Part shown: piece after piece, positions 21,279 to 32,935 of the stretch
Layout: every line of letters begins with the position of its first letter
Numbering within the stretch: position 1 is the stretch's first letter
Source: Prochlorococcus sp. AG-402-M18
GTDB taxonomy: Bacteria; Cyanobacteriota; Cyanobacteriia; PCC-6307; Cyanobiaceae
Assembly (NCBI GenBank): GCA_003216595.1
Contig: QCIQ01000011.1
Location: 1 to 48,918 of the forward strand
Length of the DNA stretch: 48,918 bases
Direction of reading: 5' to 3'
Position numbers and translations under genes: made by a program
The notes under the pieces: generated by a model
The model's database searches: none
Told to the model about the DNA's origin: nothing
The model's input: the letters and a program-made list of their open reading frames with translations, nothing else

Positions 21279-21803
21279 GTGGAAAAAGATACTGAAAAAC
21301 AATTCGAGGTTTTTAATTCATTTGCTCAGCAAACTAATAATTTTTGCTGGACTCTAGACAAACCTGAATCAACGATGTCATTGGGTTCAACATTAACAAA
21401 AATTTTTCCAGATCTAAGCATTCTCCTTTTAAATGGGCCTCTTGGAGCGGGAAAAACCACATTAGTTAAAGGAATTGCAAAAAGTTTAAGAATTCAAGAA
21501 CCCATTACTTCACCAACTTTTCCTTTATCACAACATTATCCCTTTGGATCCCCTCCATTGATACATCTCGATCTTTATAGAATTGAAGAAAAAGATGCGG
21601 CAAACGAATTTTTTTTACAAGAAGAAGAAGAATCCAAGGCCATGGGGGCATTGATGGTCGTTGAATGGCCAGAAAGATTATCTCTGCAAATGCCTGATGC
21701 CTGGAGAGGAAAATTAGAATATTCCTCAAAAAATCAATCCCGTTTTTTTCGGCTGATTCCTCCTTCTGATAAAGACAATAAATTATCAATATCTTCTAAA
21801 TAA
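21279..21803 (+). CDS. tsaE: tRNA threonylcarbamoyladenosine biosynthesis ATPase TsaE
   Basis: TsaE is the small ATPase that activates the TsaB-TsaD complex making t6A37 in ANN-decoding tRNAs. Walker A is [17 protein letters not shown] (about residues 50-66). The following [12 protein letters not shown] and the segment [11 protein letters not shown] with VVEWPERL are typical. The start is GTG at 21279, with no better ATG upstream in the gap from ahcY. The length of 174 residues is slightly long because of N- and C-terminal tails. The last 70 bases overlap the end of the convergent sugar kinase gene, so the C-terminal tail is coded on both strands. Confidence 0.9.
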   Translation: MEKDTEKQFEVFNSFAQQTNNFCWTLDKPESTMSLGSTLTKIFPDLSILLLNGPLGAGKTTLVKGIAKSLRIQEPITSPTFPLSQHYPFGSPPLIHLDLYRIEEKDAANEFFLQEEEESKAMGALMVVEWPERLSLQMPDAWRGKLEYSSKNQSRFFRLIPPSDKDNKLSISSK

Positions 21804-22765
21804 GGTTGTGGGTCAATAGCTCCTAGTCCCTTGCAAACATGCGAACCGCATGCAATTGCAAATTGAATAATATCTTCAGCAACTTGTTTACTTATTTGAT
21901 CAAGCTCGACATCAATGAGTTGATAAATTAATCCTGCTGTGAATGCATCACCAGCTCCAGTTGTATCAACGACAGATGAGGGGGAAATCGCAAATGATTT
22001 GCCAATATGATTGTTGAGTTGCCATGAAATGGGCTTGGATCCATTAGTAACAACAACAGATGGTCTATGAGCAAGGGATGCAGAAATTTCTGTTGGGTCA
22101 GAGGTGTTAAAAAACCATTGAGCCTCCTCTTGTGCGAGTTTTATTAATGAAACATTTTGAAGAATTGAAAAAATTTGATTTTTTTCATTCATAGAGGGCT
22201 CTAAGACTGTTGAAACTTGATTTCGCCAAAAAGTTGGACGCCAATTAAGATCTAATGCAATCTTTATTCCTGCATTAATAGCATTTTCAATACACCAAAA
22301 AAAGGCTTTAGATGATATCTCTGAAGCCAAAGGAATTGTTCCAGCAACTAACCATTGAACATTTTCTGCAACCAATGACCAGTCTCGAATAATTTGTTCC
22401 CGCGATATTGCTTGATCCGCAAATCCCAAGCCTTTATCTCCCTTAAATCCTTCAAAAAATCTTTCTCCATCATATTCTCTGCGAACCAATACAACTCTTG
22501 TAGGACGAAGAGGATCCTGCTGTAATGCAGATATATTAATTCCTCTCTCAACTAATAGATTCTGAAAATTTTCCCCAAAAGTATCATTTCCTAAAGAGCC
22601 AATAAAAGAAACATTCGCTCCTAGACGACTTAAAGCACAAGCGACATTAGCTGGAGCTCCACCAAAACAATCTGTTACGGGCAAATCAACAGAGGGGTCC
22701 CCCCCTGGAGGGCCAAGACGATCTATTAACGCTTCTCCCATAGCAATTACATTTCCAGCATGCAT
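21734..22765 (-). CDS. PfkB-family carbohydrate kinase, fructokinase-like
   Basis: PfkB-family kinases phosphorylate sugars, commonly fructose or ribose. Both family signatures are visible. The first is the N-terminal FGGAPANVACALSRLGANVSFIG (about residues 34-56) and the second is DTTGAGDAFTAGL (about 265-277) with the catalytic Asp. The opening GEALIDRLGPPGGDP and the motif DLNWRPTFW suit fructokinase, but substrate choice is not certain. Length is 343 residues. Its 3' end overlaps tsaE by 70 bases on the opposite strand. It follows mutY on the same strand by 36 bases. Confidence 0.87.
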   Translation of the reverse strand: MHAGNVIAMGEALIDRLGPPGGDPSVDLPVTDCFGGAPANVACALSRLGANVSFIGSLGNDTFGENFQNLLVERGINISALQQDPLRPTRVVLVRREYDGERFFEGFKGDKGLGFADQAISREQIIRDWSLVAENVQWLVAGTIPLASEISSKAFFWCIENAINAGIKIALDLNWRPTFWRNQVSTVLEPSMNEKNQIFSILQNVSLIKLAQEEAQWFFNTSDPTEISASLAHRPSVVVTNGSKPISWQLNNHIGKSFAISPSSVVDTTGAGDAFTAGLIYQLIDVELDQISKQVAEDIIQFAIACGSHVCKGLGAIDPQPYLEDIDNLLSLSEGGISRKKRD

Positions 22766-22801
22766 GTTTAATGAATGATCAATAAAGCTATTATTGGTGG
22801 T

Positions 22802-23959
22802 TTACAGTTTTTTATTTCCAATAGAAAGATGTTTATATAATTCAGAAATAATTTTAGTGTTAGCAGCAGGGAAAGGAAAATCAAAAAGTTTGTCTGGAGA
22901 CACCCAAAGTAATTTTTGACTAGCTAGAGGTTTCGGATCACCTGAAATCCATTCACAAATATGAGCAGTAAAATAAAGCTTCACGTGGGTATAAGAGTGT
23001 TCGAAAGATAAAAGCTTTTCTCCCACTTTGACAACAATTCCAAGTTCCTCTTTTAATTCTCGCTCAATAGTTTTTTCAATAGATTCGTTAGTGTTTTTCT
23101 TTCCTCCTGGGAATTCCCACATTCCAGCCATACTTGAACTTTCCAATCGCTGGTCTATTAACAATTCACCGTTTTTATTAAAAACAAGCCCAATGCCAAT
23201 TTCTTGAAGAGGCTTTATTTTAGTCATTTCTTTTTTAGGAAAATCATCAGGATCGTACTTTGCATAGGCAACACAAAATTTTTGTAGTGGACAAAAAGAA
23301 CAACTTGGTTTTGTGGGAGTACAAATAATTGCCCCTAAGTCCATCAAAGCCTGATTAAAATCCCTTGGACTGAGCGTTGAAATCAATAAAGAACTAAATT
23401 CCCATAATTTTTTTTCATCTTTCCTAGATGTTCTCTTAATAGCTAACAACCTGGAAAAAATTCTTTTTACATTCCCATCCAATATTGGGGTTGGAAGATC
23501 AAAGGCCGATGAGATAATACTACCTGCAGTACTTCTACCGATTCCAGGAAGAGACATCCACTGATCTATTTGATGTGGCCAAAAATGTGGATATTGCTCT
23601 TTATCTTTGCCAACAAATTCAACTAATATTTTAGAAGATTGATGTATGCGTTTCCCACGTGAATAATAGCCAAGACCTTGCCATATCATAAGAATATTCT
23701 CTAAATCAGTCTCTGCTAATGAAGTCAAAGTAGGAAATATTTTCATCCATTTTTCCCAGTAAGGAATAACGACCTTCAACTGAGTCTGCTGAAGCATTAC
23801 CTCTGCAATCCAAATCCCGTAAGGAGATATACTTTCACCTAATTGAGGGATAGAACCATCTTTCTTTAATTTCCATGGTATCCAGTGTCTACCATTTCCC
23901 CTATACCATTTAAGAAGTAAATTTTGAAAATCTTGAGGAGAATCAATAATACCCATCAA
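22802..23959 (-). CDS. mutY: A/G-specific adenine glycosylase MutY with intact C-terminal Nudix box
   Basis: MutY removes adenine paired with 8-oxoguanine. The catalytic Glu lies in WIAEVMLQQTQ (about residue 50), the helix-hairpin-helix in LPGIGRSTAGSI, and the catalytic Asp in ILDGNVKRIFSRLLA. The [4Fe-4S] ligands are in CTPTKPSCSFCPLQKFC. The C-terminal domain (about residues 255-380) carries a complete Nudix box, G-x5-E-x7-REL-x-EELG-I, around residues 284-306. The recognition domain of E. coli MutY keeps the Nudix fold but lacks this catalytic box. So the protein could combine MutY with a MutT-type 8-oxo-dGTP hydrolase. Length is 385 residues, normal for such a fusion. Confidence 0.92.
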   Translation of the reverse strand: MMGIIDSPQDFQNLLLKWYRGNGRHWIPWKLKKDGSIPQLGESISPYGIWIAEVMLQQTQLKVVIPYWEKWMKIFPTLTSLAETDLENILMIWQGLGYYSRGKRIHQSSKILVEFVGKDKEQYPHFWPHQIDQWMSLPGIGRSTAGSIISSAFDLPTPILDGNVKRIFSRLLAIKRTSRKDEKKLWEFSSLLISTLSPRDFNQALMDLGAIICTPTKPSCSFCPLQKFCVAYAKYDPDDFPKKEMTKIKPLQEIGIGLVFNKNGELLIDQRLESSSMAGMWEFPGGKKNTNESIEKTIERELKEELGIVVKVGEKLLSFEHSYTHVKLYFTAHICEWISGDPKPLASQKLLWVSPDKLFDFPFPAANTKIISELYKHLSIGNKKL

Positions 23960-24135
23960 AATAAATCAAAATTTTAAAAAACTATTTTTCAATAATATCA
24001 TTATTTTATATTTTTATGTGCTCAAATTTATACTTTATAAATAGCCTATACATCTAATAATATGAATAAAAAAAATATTTACTTTACTAAAGATAAATCT
24101 TTAAGTAAAAATAATTTATATCCTTCTCTAAACTT

Positions 24136-25035
24136 ATGAAGCAATTCTGGAATTGGAAGAATTATCAAATTGCATGGCAAGTAGAAGAGAAAAATCATAA
24201 CTCTGAAATCGCAATAGTTTTAATTCATGGTTTTGGAGCATGCAAAGATCATTGGAGATTCAATCAAAAAAATATTAGCTCAATCGCACCATGTTACGCA
24301 TTAGATTTAGTAGGGTTTGGAGATAGTAGTCAGCCAAATTCACAGATTTTATATGAAAAGAAAAATCCTGAAAGCTTCAATTATTGCTTTGATAATTGGA
24401 GTCAGCAAGTTTATGATTTCTGTAATGAAATAGTTAAAAAACCTGTTTTATTAATAGGCAATTCTATTGGAGGAGTTATTGCATTAAATACATCAAAACA
24501 GTTATCTAAGAAATGCTTAGGGGTAATATTAATTGATTGTGCTCAAAGAACAATGGATGATAAGCGCCTAGCGGAGCAATCATTATTAATGAGATTTCTA
24601 AGACCAGTGATTAAAACTTTAGTAAGACAAAGAATTTTAAGTTCCACCATTTTTAAGAATGCAGCAAATCCAACTTTCATTGCAAAAATTTTAAAAGTAG
24701 CTTATCCAAGTGGAAGTAATGTTAATGAAGAGCTAATAAATATACTCTTCAAACCAACTCAAGGCATAGGAGCTCCAGAGGCTTTTAGAGGATTTATTAA
24801 CCTATTTGATGATTATCTCGCTCCAGATTTACTAAAGCAATTTGATAAACCAGTATATTTAATCTGGGGAGAAAAAGATCCATGGGAACCTGTAAAAGAG
24901 GCTCAAAAATGGTTTGAAACTTTTGAATGTATAAAATCTCTAGAAATTATTCCCAAAGCTGGGCATTGTCCCCATGATGAAATGCCTGAAAAAGTTAATC
25001 CTATTCTTAAAAAGATAATTCAAGAAGCCATGTAA
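24136..25035 (+). CDS. Alpha/beta-fold hydrolase
   Basis: The 299-residue protein has the elements of an alpha/beta hydrolase. These are the oxyanion-hole motif IHGFGACKDHW (about residues 35-45), the nucleophile elbow GNSIGGVIAL (serine about residue 113), the acid strand YLIWGEKDPWEP and the catalytic histidine in KAGHCPHDEMPE. No signal peptide is present, so it acts inside the cell. Many such genes in cyanobacteria are lipase- or dehalogenase-like, but the substrate cannot be read. It stands alone behind an AT-rich 176-base gap (23960-24135) holding no recognisable element. Its stop codon lies inside the end of the convergent sigma factor gene (16-base overlap). Confidence 0.85.
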   Translation: MKQFWNWKNYQIAWQVEEKNHNSEIAIVLIHGFGACKDHWRFNQKNISSIAPCYALDLVGFGDSSQPNSQILYEKKNPESFNYCFDNWSQQVYDFCNEIVKKPVLLIGNSIGGVIALNTSKQLSKKCLGVILIDCAQRTMDDKRLAEQSLLMRFLRPVIKTLVRQRILSSTIFKNAANPTFIAKILKVAYPSGSNVNEELINILFKPTQGIGAPEAFRGFINLFDDYLAPDLLKQFDKPVYLIWGEKDPWEPVKEAQKWFETFECIKSLEIIPKAGHCPHDEMPEKVNPILKKIIQEAM

Positions 25036-26027
25036 GCTTCAACTGAATCCCCAGATTTTCTTAAACCGCGCAAACCATCTCTTTCTAAATTACGAACTCG
25101 ATCTCTACTGATCCCCAAAACTCTTCCAATACCTGTAAGGCTCATAGGATCATCTCCGTCCATGCCGTATCTCATTCTTAAAACACGATTTTGTAATTCA
25201 GGTAATTGTTCAAGTAATGATTCTAAATCTCCTTTCATGCAATCACTTTCTATTTGCTCAGAAGGGATATCAATTTCGTTGGATAATAAGTCCAATAAAA
25301 TAGTATCTTCACCATCACCAATCTTGGTCTCCAAGCTAACTGGCTGCCCAGCTCTACTCATTAAGTCTTTAACATCATTTTCAGGTAACTCAACATACTC
25401 AGATAATTCTTTCAAGGTTGGAGTCCTAGAAAGTTCTTGACTTAATTCTCGTTGACCTTTTTTCAATTTATTGAGCATTTCTGTTATGTGAATAGGAAGT
25501 CTTATAGATCTACTCTTTTCAGCAATTGCTCGGGTAATTCCCTGGCGGATCCACCAATAAGCATAAGTTGAAAACTTATATCCGCGAGTGGGATCAAATT
25601 TTTCAACTCCACGAACCAAACCTATAGTTCCTTCTTGGATTAAATCTAGTAATTCCATATTTCTTTTTGTGTATTTCTTAGCCACACTTACTACTAAACG
25701 AAGATTGGCTGCAACCATTCTCTCTTTAGCTCTTCTACCACTTTTCAACTTCTTTTTTAGTTGGGTCGGAGAGATCCCAGCCTTATCCGCAACAAAATTG
25801 ATATTTGGCTTTTCCCCTAGGTCACTCTCAAGTTCCGTCTCAAGATTTTCAAGAACCATAAGCTCTTGAACTTGTCTACCTAATGTAATTTCCTGCTCGT
25901 GCGACAACAAAGGAACTCTTCCAATATCTCTTAAATAAGAACGAACTAAATCAATATCCGTTACGGATCTTGTAGCAGCAGCGGGAGATGAATTTTTAGC
26001 CTGGATAGCCTCTACTGCCGTTGTCAT
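25020..26027 (-). CDS. Group 2 RNA polymerase sigma factor (RpoD/SigA-like)
   Basis: A nonessential-type primary-like sigma factor that directs RNA polymerase to promoters under particular conditions. Region 1.2 (DLVRSYLRDIGRVPLLSHEQE), region 2 (AANLRLVVSVAKKY through FSTYAYWWIRQGITRAI) and region 3 are all recognisable. So is region 4 (LPELQNRVLRMRYGMDGDDPMSLTGIGRVLGISRDRVRNLERDGLRGLR). Length is 335 residues, and the long region 1.1 of the housekeeping factor is missing, which marks group 2. I cannot assign it safely to SigB, C, D or E types. Its 3' end overlaps the convergent hydrolase gene by 16 bases. Confidence 0.92.
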   Translation of the reverse strand: MTTAVEAIQAKNSSPAAATRSVTDIDLVRSYLRDIGRVPLLSHEQEITLGRQVQELMVLENLETELESDLGEKPNINFVADKAGISPTQLKKKLKSGRRAKERMVAANLRLVVSVAKKYTKRNMELLDLIQEGTIGLVRGVEKFDPTRGYKFSTYAYWWIRQGITRAIAEKSRSIRLPIHITEMLNKLKKGQRELSQELSRTPTLKELSEYVELPENDVKDLMSRAGQPVSLETKIGDGEDTILLDLLSNEIDIPSEQIESDCMKGDLESLLEQLPELQNRVLRMRYGMDGDDPMSLTGIGRVLGISRDRVRNLERDGLRGLRKSGDSVEAYMAS

Positions 26028-26127
26028 AAGTTTGTTGAGTTTTGTAAAGCTTACTACTAAGAATTGTAAAGATCAATTAAGAACAGCTCGGCTTCCCACA
26101 CTTTGAGTAAAAACACTCAATCGGCTG

Positions 26128-27537
26128 CTACGTCAGCCTCCCTAAAAGCCAAGAAGCTGTTTTTAAATAAATAAGCACCCCCGCAACATCCGTAGCGGTA
26201 GTAATAAAGGGAGCAGACATTAAAGCAGGGTCTAAACCCATGCGATCAAAAAGCAAAGGCAATGAAGCTCCTGCTGTAGCAGCAAGCGTTGTAATAGCAA
26301 TCAAGCTTATTCCTACAGCTGTTCCAACCAAAGGCCCCTGTCCTTGCCACCAAGCGAAAGGTACAACAAATACAGCCATCAAAACTCCCAGCAAAGCTCC
26401 TGCCAAGGCTTCTTTTGCAATAGCCCTAAAAAGGCCAAGTCGTTGTATTCGTTGAGTGCTCAAACCTCTAATGACAACCGTTGAACTTTGAGCTCCAACA
26501 TTGCCTCCCGCGCCAATTAATAGAGGAATAAAAGCAGTCAATAAAACTACTTGCTTTAAAACCTCATCATTCATCGCTATAACTTGAGTCGTTAATCCAT
26601 TTGCTAAAACCAGCACGGCAAGCCAAACAATGCGACGTCTGGCGACAACAAATAAATTACTCTGAAAGTAATCGTCTTCATCCCCCGCTTGTACCGCTCC
26701 AGCCGCATAAATATCTCTAGTTGCCTCTTGCTCAATAACATCAATCACATCATCAACAGTAACAATGCCAACAAGTCTTTCCTCAAGATCTACAACTGGT
26801 AAAGCTAAAAAATCATATCTTTGAATTGCTCTTGCAACCTCCTCTTGATCAGTATCTGTTCTGACATTTACAACATCTCTTGTCATCACCTCCCCAATCA
26901 ATGATTCAGGATCAGCCACAACTAAATCCCTTAAAGATAAAATTCCGGTTAAATGACGCTCTTTATCAGTTACATAAAGGCTATAGATTGTCTCTGAAAA
27001 AGTAGCTCTTTGTCTAACTAGTTTTAAAGCTTGAGAGACGCTAAGAAATTCTTTAAGATCTACAAATTCCGTAGTCATTAGTCTGCCAGCTGTTTCAGAC
27101 TCATACCCCAGCAGCTGAGCAGTTACTCGTCTTTCTTCAGGGCTTAGTTCTGCAAGTAAACGTCTGACAACTTTTGCAGGCAACTCATCAAATAACCGAA
27201 CACGATCATCGGGTGACATCTCCTCCACTAAATCGAGTACTTCGTTTGATCTCAAACGATCTAAAAGATTTTGTTGAACTGAAGGGTCTAAGTATTCGTA
27301 AACCTCAATTGCTTCGTTTTTGTTCAAAAGCCTGAAAGCCAAGGCTTGCAAAATCATCGGCAATGTTCCAATAGCTTGAGCTATGTCGACAGGCTGAACA
27401 GGACTAAGAAGTAATTTGACTCCATCATAATTACCAGCAGAAAGCATTGCCTCTAATTGCTGTGCAACTGCCTCAGCAACCAAACTGCCATTAGCCAATG
27501 ATTGAGTCTCAAGAGATGCCCCTGTCTTTTCGGTCAT
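26128..27537 (-). CDS. mgtE: Magnesium transporter MgtE
   Basis: MgtE is a dimeric Mg2+ channel gated by cytosolic Mg2+. The domain order is standard: an N domain (about residues 25-135, with MSPDDRVRLFDELP), two CBS domains (about 140-265, with ATFSETIYSLYV and FLALPVVDLEERLVGIVTVDDV) and a plug helix. The five-helix channel follows, with LIGAGGNVGAQSSTVVIRGL near residue 341. The acidic residues of the CBS Mg2+ sites appear kept. The length of 469 residues is normal. It is divergent from the glutathione peroxidase gene across 63 bases. Confidence 0.95.
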   Translation of the reverse strand: MTEKTGASLETQSLANGSLVAEAVAQQLEAMLSAGNYDGVKLLLSPVQPVDIAQAIGTLPMILQALAFRLLNKNEAIEVYEYLDPSVQQNLLDRLRSNEVLDLVEEMSPDDRVRLFDELPAKVVRRLLAELSPEERRVTAQLLGYESETAGRLMTTEFVDLKEFLSVSQALKLVRQRATFSETIYSLYVTDKERHLTGILSLRDLVVADPESLIGEVMTRDVVNVRTDTDQEEVARAIQRYDFLALPVVDLEERLVGIVTVDDVIDVIEQEATRDIYAAGAVQAGDEDDYFQSNLFVVARRRIVWLAVLVLANGLTTQVIAMNDEVLKQVVLLTAFIPLLIGAGGNVGAQSSTVVIRGLSTQRIQRLGLFRAIAKEALAGALLGVLMAVFVVPFAWWQGQGPLVGTAVGISLIAITTLAATAGASLPLLFDRMGLDPALMSAPFITTATDVAGVLIYLKTASWLLGRLT

Positions 27538-27600
27538 ATTTGGAGCAGCAAGCCTTTATTATTTTATGGCTAACTTTAGTTTTTTATTACTTCGATATCC

Positions 27601-28077
27601 ATGTCCGTAAATATCAGCAAAGTTGAGGTCTTCTCTTTTGAAAATCAGAAAATAACTTTTGATCATTACAAAGGAAATGTCCTATTGATTGTCAATGTGG
27701 CAAGCAAGTGCGGATTTACTAAACAATATCAAGCACTTCAAAATCTCCAAGACAAGTATGAATCAAAAGGCTTCAAAGTTTTAGGCTTTCCTTGTAATGA
27801 CTTTGGTAACCAAGAACCTGGGGAATTGGAAGAAATAAAAAAATTCTGTTCAACAACTTATGGAGTAAATTTCCAACTTTTCCAAAAAGTTCATGCCAAA
27901 GGTACCACAACAGAACCATTTACAACATTGAATCAAGTCAGTCCAGCCGGAGACGTTGAATGGAACTTTGAAAAGTTTCTAATTAATCGCAAGGGAGATG
28001 CCATCGCAAGATTTAAAAGTTCAATAGAGCCAGGTAGCATTGAAATTACAAACGCAATAGAACAATTACTCGATTAA
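27601..28077 (+). CDS. Glutathione peroxidase-family peroxidase (Cys type)
   Basis: These peroxidases reduce hydrogen peroxide or lipid hydroperoxides; the Cys-containing bacterial and plant forms usually take electrons from thioredoxin. The motif VNVASKCGFTKQY has the peroxidatic Cys at about residue 38 in place of selenocysteine. GFPCNDFGNQEPG supplies the Gln and a second Cys that could be the resolving one, and EWNFEKFLINRKG has the Trp. The 158-residue length is typical. It starts in the gap divergent from mgtE and converges on crcB, whose stop overlaps its own by four bases. Confidence 0.93.
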   Translation: MSVNISKVEVFSFENQKITFDHYKGNVLLIVNVASKCGFTKQYQALQNLQDKYESKGFKVLGFPCNDFGNQEPGELEEIKKFCSTTYGVNFQLFQKVHAKGTTTEPFTTLNQVSPAGDVEWNFEKFLINRKGDAIARFKSSIEPGSIEITNAIEQLLD

Positions 28078-28418
28078 GAATTTATTTTCTTAGCTAAGAT
28101 ATTTCCTAAACCTATGGCAAAAATTCCCATTAGCACAATGAATATCGAGTTAAATAAAAACAATTGATATTGACCTTGATTTATTAACTTATATAGGTGA
28201 AAAGACCATCCACTGAAAGTAGTCATAGATCCACAAAGACCAACACCAAGAATTAATTTATATCTCTTGGAAATTTCTAACGAATTAAAAAATCCTAATA
28301 AAAAACAACCAATTAGATTTACAATGAAAATTTCATCAATTTGCCATCGAAATAAAGCTCCAGGAATTGCTCCTATGGATATTAGAAAAAATGTATTTTT
28401 TCTAATAAAATTACCCAT
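28074..28418 (-). CDS. crcB: Fluoride channel subunit CrcB/Fluc, copy 2
   Basis: CrcB (Fluc) exports fluoride through a dual-topology dimer. This 114-residue copy has four hydrophobic segments. It also has the family arginine in GAIPGALFRWQID (about residue 24), the pore-lining Asn in VNLIGCFLLG and the helix-break motif GLCGSMTTFSGWSFHL. Its stop overlaps the gpx stop on the other strand by four bases. It starts exactly one base after the stop of copy 1, so the two are translated as a pair. Pairs of unequal Fluc proteins often make heterodimers with fixed opposite topologies. Confidence 0.88.
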   Translation of the reverse strand: MGNFIRKNTFFLISIGAIPGALFRWQIDEIFIVNLIGCFLLGFFNSLEISKRYKLILGVGLCGSMTTFSGWSFHLYKLINQGQYQLFLFNSIFIVLMGIFAIGLGNILAKKINS

Positions 28419-28793
28419 CTATTGATTACCCAATAAAAATCCCAATGCAAAAGCAATGATTCCTAAAGACGAAGAAATTATAAATAACTTTAATGCTCTT
28501 ACAAATTTTAATCGCAAACATAAATCAAAGAGATCATAAACAAATGAAGAAAAAGTACTCAAGCTTCCCAAAAAACCAATTGAAAAAAATAATATTATTT
28601 GGTAAGAGTCAATAAGAGAGCTAAACCGCTCCAGAAGTGGAATGAATAAACCAAAGCAAAAAGAGGCAAACGTGTTAATTATTAGAATAAGAAAATCCTT
28701 ACTTATTGTTAGCTTTTCTAATTTCTTATAGATTTTAAATCTAGTATTAGCTCCTAAAATTGCTCCAAGAGAAACAAATAAAATCTCAACCAC
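28419..28793 (-). CDS. crcB: Fluoride channel subunit CrcB/Fluc, copy 1
   Basis: The first of two adjacent Fluc proteins, 124 residues with four membrane segments. Family marks are GAILGANTRFKIYKK with the conserved Arg, IINTFASFCFGLF with the Asn, and SIGFLGSLSTFSSFVYD around the central sodium site and Phe box. It differs clearly from copy 2, so the pair is an old duplication. It starts at the base next to the SH3 gene stop, so gyrB, the SH3 gene and both crcB genes form one tightly packed unit. Confidence 0.88.
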   Translation of the reverse strand: MVEILFVSLGAILGANTRFKIYKKLEKLTISKDFLILIINTFASFCFGLFIPLLERFSSLIDSYQIILFFSIGFLGSLSTFSSFVYDLFDLCLRLKFVRALKLFIISSSLGIIAFALGFLLGNQ

Positions 28794-31174
<2,381 letters not shown>

Positions 31175-31275
31175 TTAACATCGGTATTAAGGAAAATCTT
31201 AGGAAAAATTTCAAAACCAAATCAAAAAATTTAATTTCATGCAATTACTGCCAATAAACCCCCTCAAAGACAATC

Positions 31276-32175
31276 ATGCAACCCAATAAGCCACTTGTTA
31301 TAGCCATTATGGGTCCAACTGCAAGTGGTAAAACTGAACTTGCAATTGATATTGCAAAAAAAATCAATTCGAATATTCATAATGTCGATTCTCGCCAAAT
31401 ATATATTGATATGGATATTGGCACTGCCAAGCCAACAGCAGCGCAGCAAAAACAAGTAAAGCATTTCTTAATTGATTTTTGTTTGCCATCTAATCCGATC
31501 AATCTTCATGATTTTCAATCCATAGCCCAAACATCCATTGAGAGTGACTTGAAAAGACAAGGTTTAACATTACTTGTTGGAGGAAGTGGCTTGTATCTTC
31601 AAGCCTTAATTAGAGGACTTAATCCTCCATCCGTACCTCCTCAGAAATTCTTAAGAGATCAACTTAAAAAAATCGATAAAACCGAACGACACAACTTATT
31701 AAAGTGTTGTGATCCTTTTGCAGCAGAAAAAATACATCCTGAAGATTCAATAAGAACAATTCGTGCTCTTGAAGTTTTTTATGCAACAGGAAGAATGTTT
31801 TCGAAGCAAAAAAACATTAAGCCTCATCCTTGGAGAGTTTTGGAACTTGGGTTAAATCCTGACAATTTAATCCCTAGAATCAAACGTAGAACTGAAGAAA
31901 TGTATAAAAAAGGTTTAATAGAAGAAACAGAAGGTTTGATCAAAAAATACGGAAATGATTTACAGTTGCTTAAAACTATTGGATATGGTGAAGCAAGGTC
32001 TATTATTAATGGAAATATTACTTATGCGGAGGCTTTAGAAATAACAATAAAACGAACTTGCCAATTAGCCAAAAGACAAAAAACTTGGTTTAGAAATAAG
32101 CATAATTCTAAATGGCTAAATGATGAGAATGAATTACACGAAGCTTTATCTTTGATATATGAGTTTCTTAGTTGA
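31276..32175 (+). CDS. miaA: tRNA dimethylallyltransferase MiaA
   Basis: MiaA adds the dimethylallyl group to A37 of tRNAs that read UNN codons. The P-loop [15 protein letters not shown] is near residue 13. [18 protein letters not shown] holds the catalytic Asp, and [15 protein letters not shown] is the substrate tunnel region. IGYGEA and [19 protein letters not shown] complete the protein. Length is 299 residues, normal. It starts in the gap divergent from gyrB and precedes infC on the same strand by 59 bases. Confidence 0.96.
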   Translation: MQPNKPLVIAIMGPTASGKTELAIDIAKKINSNIHNVDSRQIYIDMDIGTAKPTAAQQKQVKHFLIDFCLPSNPINLHDFQSIAQTSIESDLKRQGLTLLVGGSGLYLQALIRGLNPPSVPPQKFLRDQLKKIDKTERHNLLKCCDPFAAEKIHPEDSIRTIRALEVFYATGRMFSKQKNIKPHPWRVLELGLNPDNLIPRIKRRTEEMYKKGLIEETEGLIKKYGNDLQLLKTIGYGEARSIINGNITYAEALEITIKRTCQLAKRQKTWFRNKHNSKWLNDENELHEALSLIYEFLS

Positions 32176-32234
32176 TTGCTTCAAATATGCTTAGAATTAG
32201 TTTCAAAGTACTCTCCACATAGATTAATCACTGA

Positions 32235-32843
32235 ATGCCACCACGTCCCCGTTTTGATCGTCGCGCTCCAGAAAGAGAGCTTCCAAATATTAATGAAAGA
32301 ATCAACTATTCAGACTTGAGAGTTGTTGATTCAGATGGTGCGCAGCTTGGTGTCATAAGCCGAGAGGAAGCGCTAGAGGTAGCTAGGGAAAGAGAATTAG
32401 ACCTTGTTTTAGTAAGTGAAAAGGCAACTCCTCCAGTTTGCCGGATAATGAATTATGGGAAATTTAAGTTTGAGCAAGAAAAAAAAGCAAAAGAAGCTAA
32501 GAAAAAATCACATCAAACAGAAGTTAAAGAAGTAAAAATGAGGTATAAAATTGATCAGCATGATTATCAAGTCCGTATTAGCCAGGCCACTAGATTCTTA
32601 AAGGCTGGAGATAAAGTGAAATGCACAGTTATATTTAGAGGCCGCGAAATTCAACATACTGCCCTAGCTGAAACTCTTCTAAAAAGAATGGCAAAGGATT
32701 TGGAAGAAAAAGCAGAAGTACAACAATCGCCTAAAAGAGAAGGAAGAAATATGATCATGTTTCTAACTCCTCGTAAAACACCGCTTTTAAAGAAAGATAC
32801 AGAAACAAAAGAGCCTAAAAAAGCTTTGAGAACGATTAATTAA
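32235..32843 (+). CDS. infC: Translation initiation factor IF-3
   Basis: IF-3 prevents premature 50S joining and monitors start codon selection. The N-terminal domain has [24 protein letters not shown], and the C-terminal domain contains [42 protein letters not shown]. Length is 202 residues, with a short basic tail. The start codon is ATG at 32235, not the AUU used for autoregulation in E. coli. So that regulation probably does not apply here. It is followed by the GntR-type regulator. Confidence 0.96.
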   Translation: MPPRPRFDRRAPERELPNINERINYSDLRVVDSDGAQLGVISREEALEVARERELDLVLVSEKATPPVCRIMNYGKFKFEQEKKAKEAKKKSHQTEVKEVKMRYKIDQHDYQVRISQATRFLKAGDKVKCTVIFRGREIQHTALAETLLKRMAKDLEEKAEVQQSPKREGRNMIMFLTPRKTPLLKKDTETKEPKKALRTIN

Positions 32844-32854
32844 ATTAAACAAAC

Positions 32855-32890
32855 TTGTCAATGGACAAACAATTAATTGTCACTGGTCAT
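32855..32890. promoter_or_regulatory. Candidate tandem operator upstream of the GntR-family gene
   Basis: TTGTC-AATG-GACAA at 32855-32868 is a perfect 5-bp inverted repeat with a 4-base centre, the size and spacing typical of GntR-family sites. A degenerate copy, TTGTC-ACTG-GTCAT, lies at 32877-32890, 22 bases on, which is about two helical turns. Both lie between infC and the GTG start of the regulator. Autoregulation is the natural inference; I see no convincing promoter boxes. Confidence 0.4.
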
Positions 32891-32935
32891 TCTATTTATT
32901 AGTGTAGCCGCATTCACACCTGTCATACATAAAGC

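Noticed and set aside
22776-22792. Short CAATAA/TTATTG inverted repeat between mutY and the sugar kinase
   Set aside because: Such AT-only repeats are expected by chance in this base composition.
26103-26120. TTGAGT/ACTCAA hairpin in the gap downstream of mgtE
   Set aside because: Six pairs, with the T-run in the loop rather than after the stem. It may be chance.
32235-32300. AUU start codon and autoregulation for infC, as in E. coli
   Set aside because: The family-typical N-terminus begins at a normal ATG at 32235.
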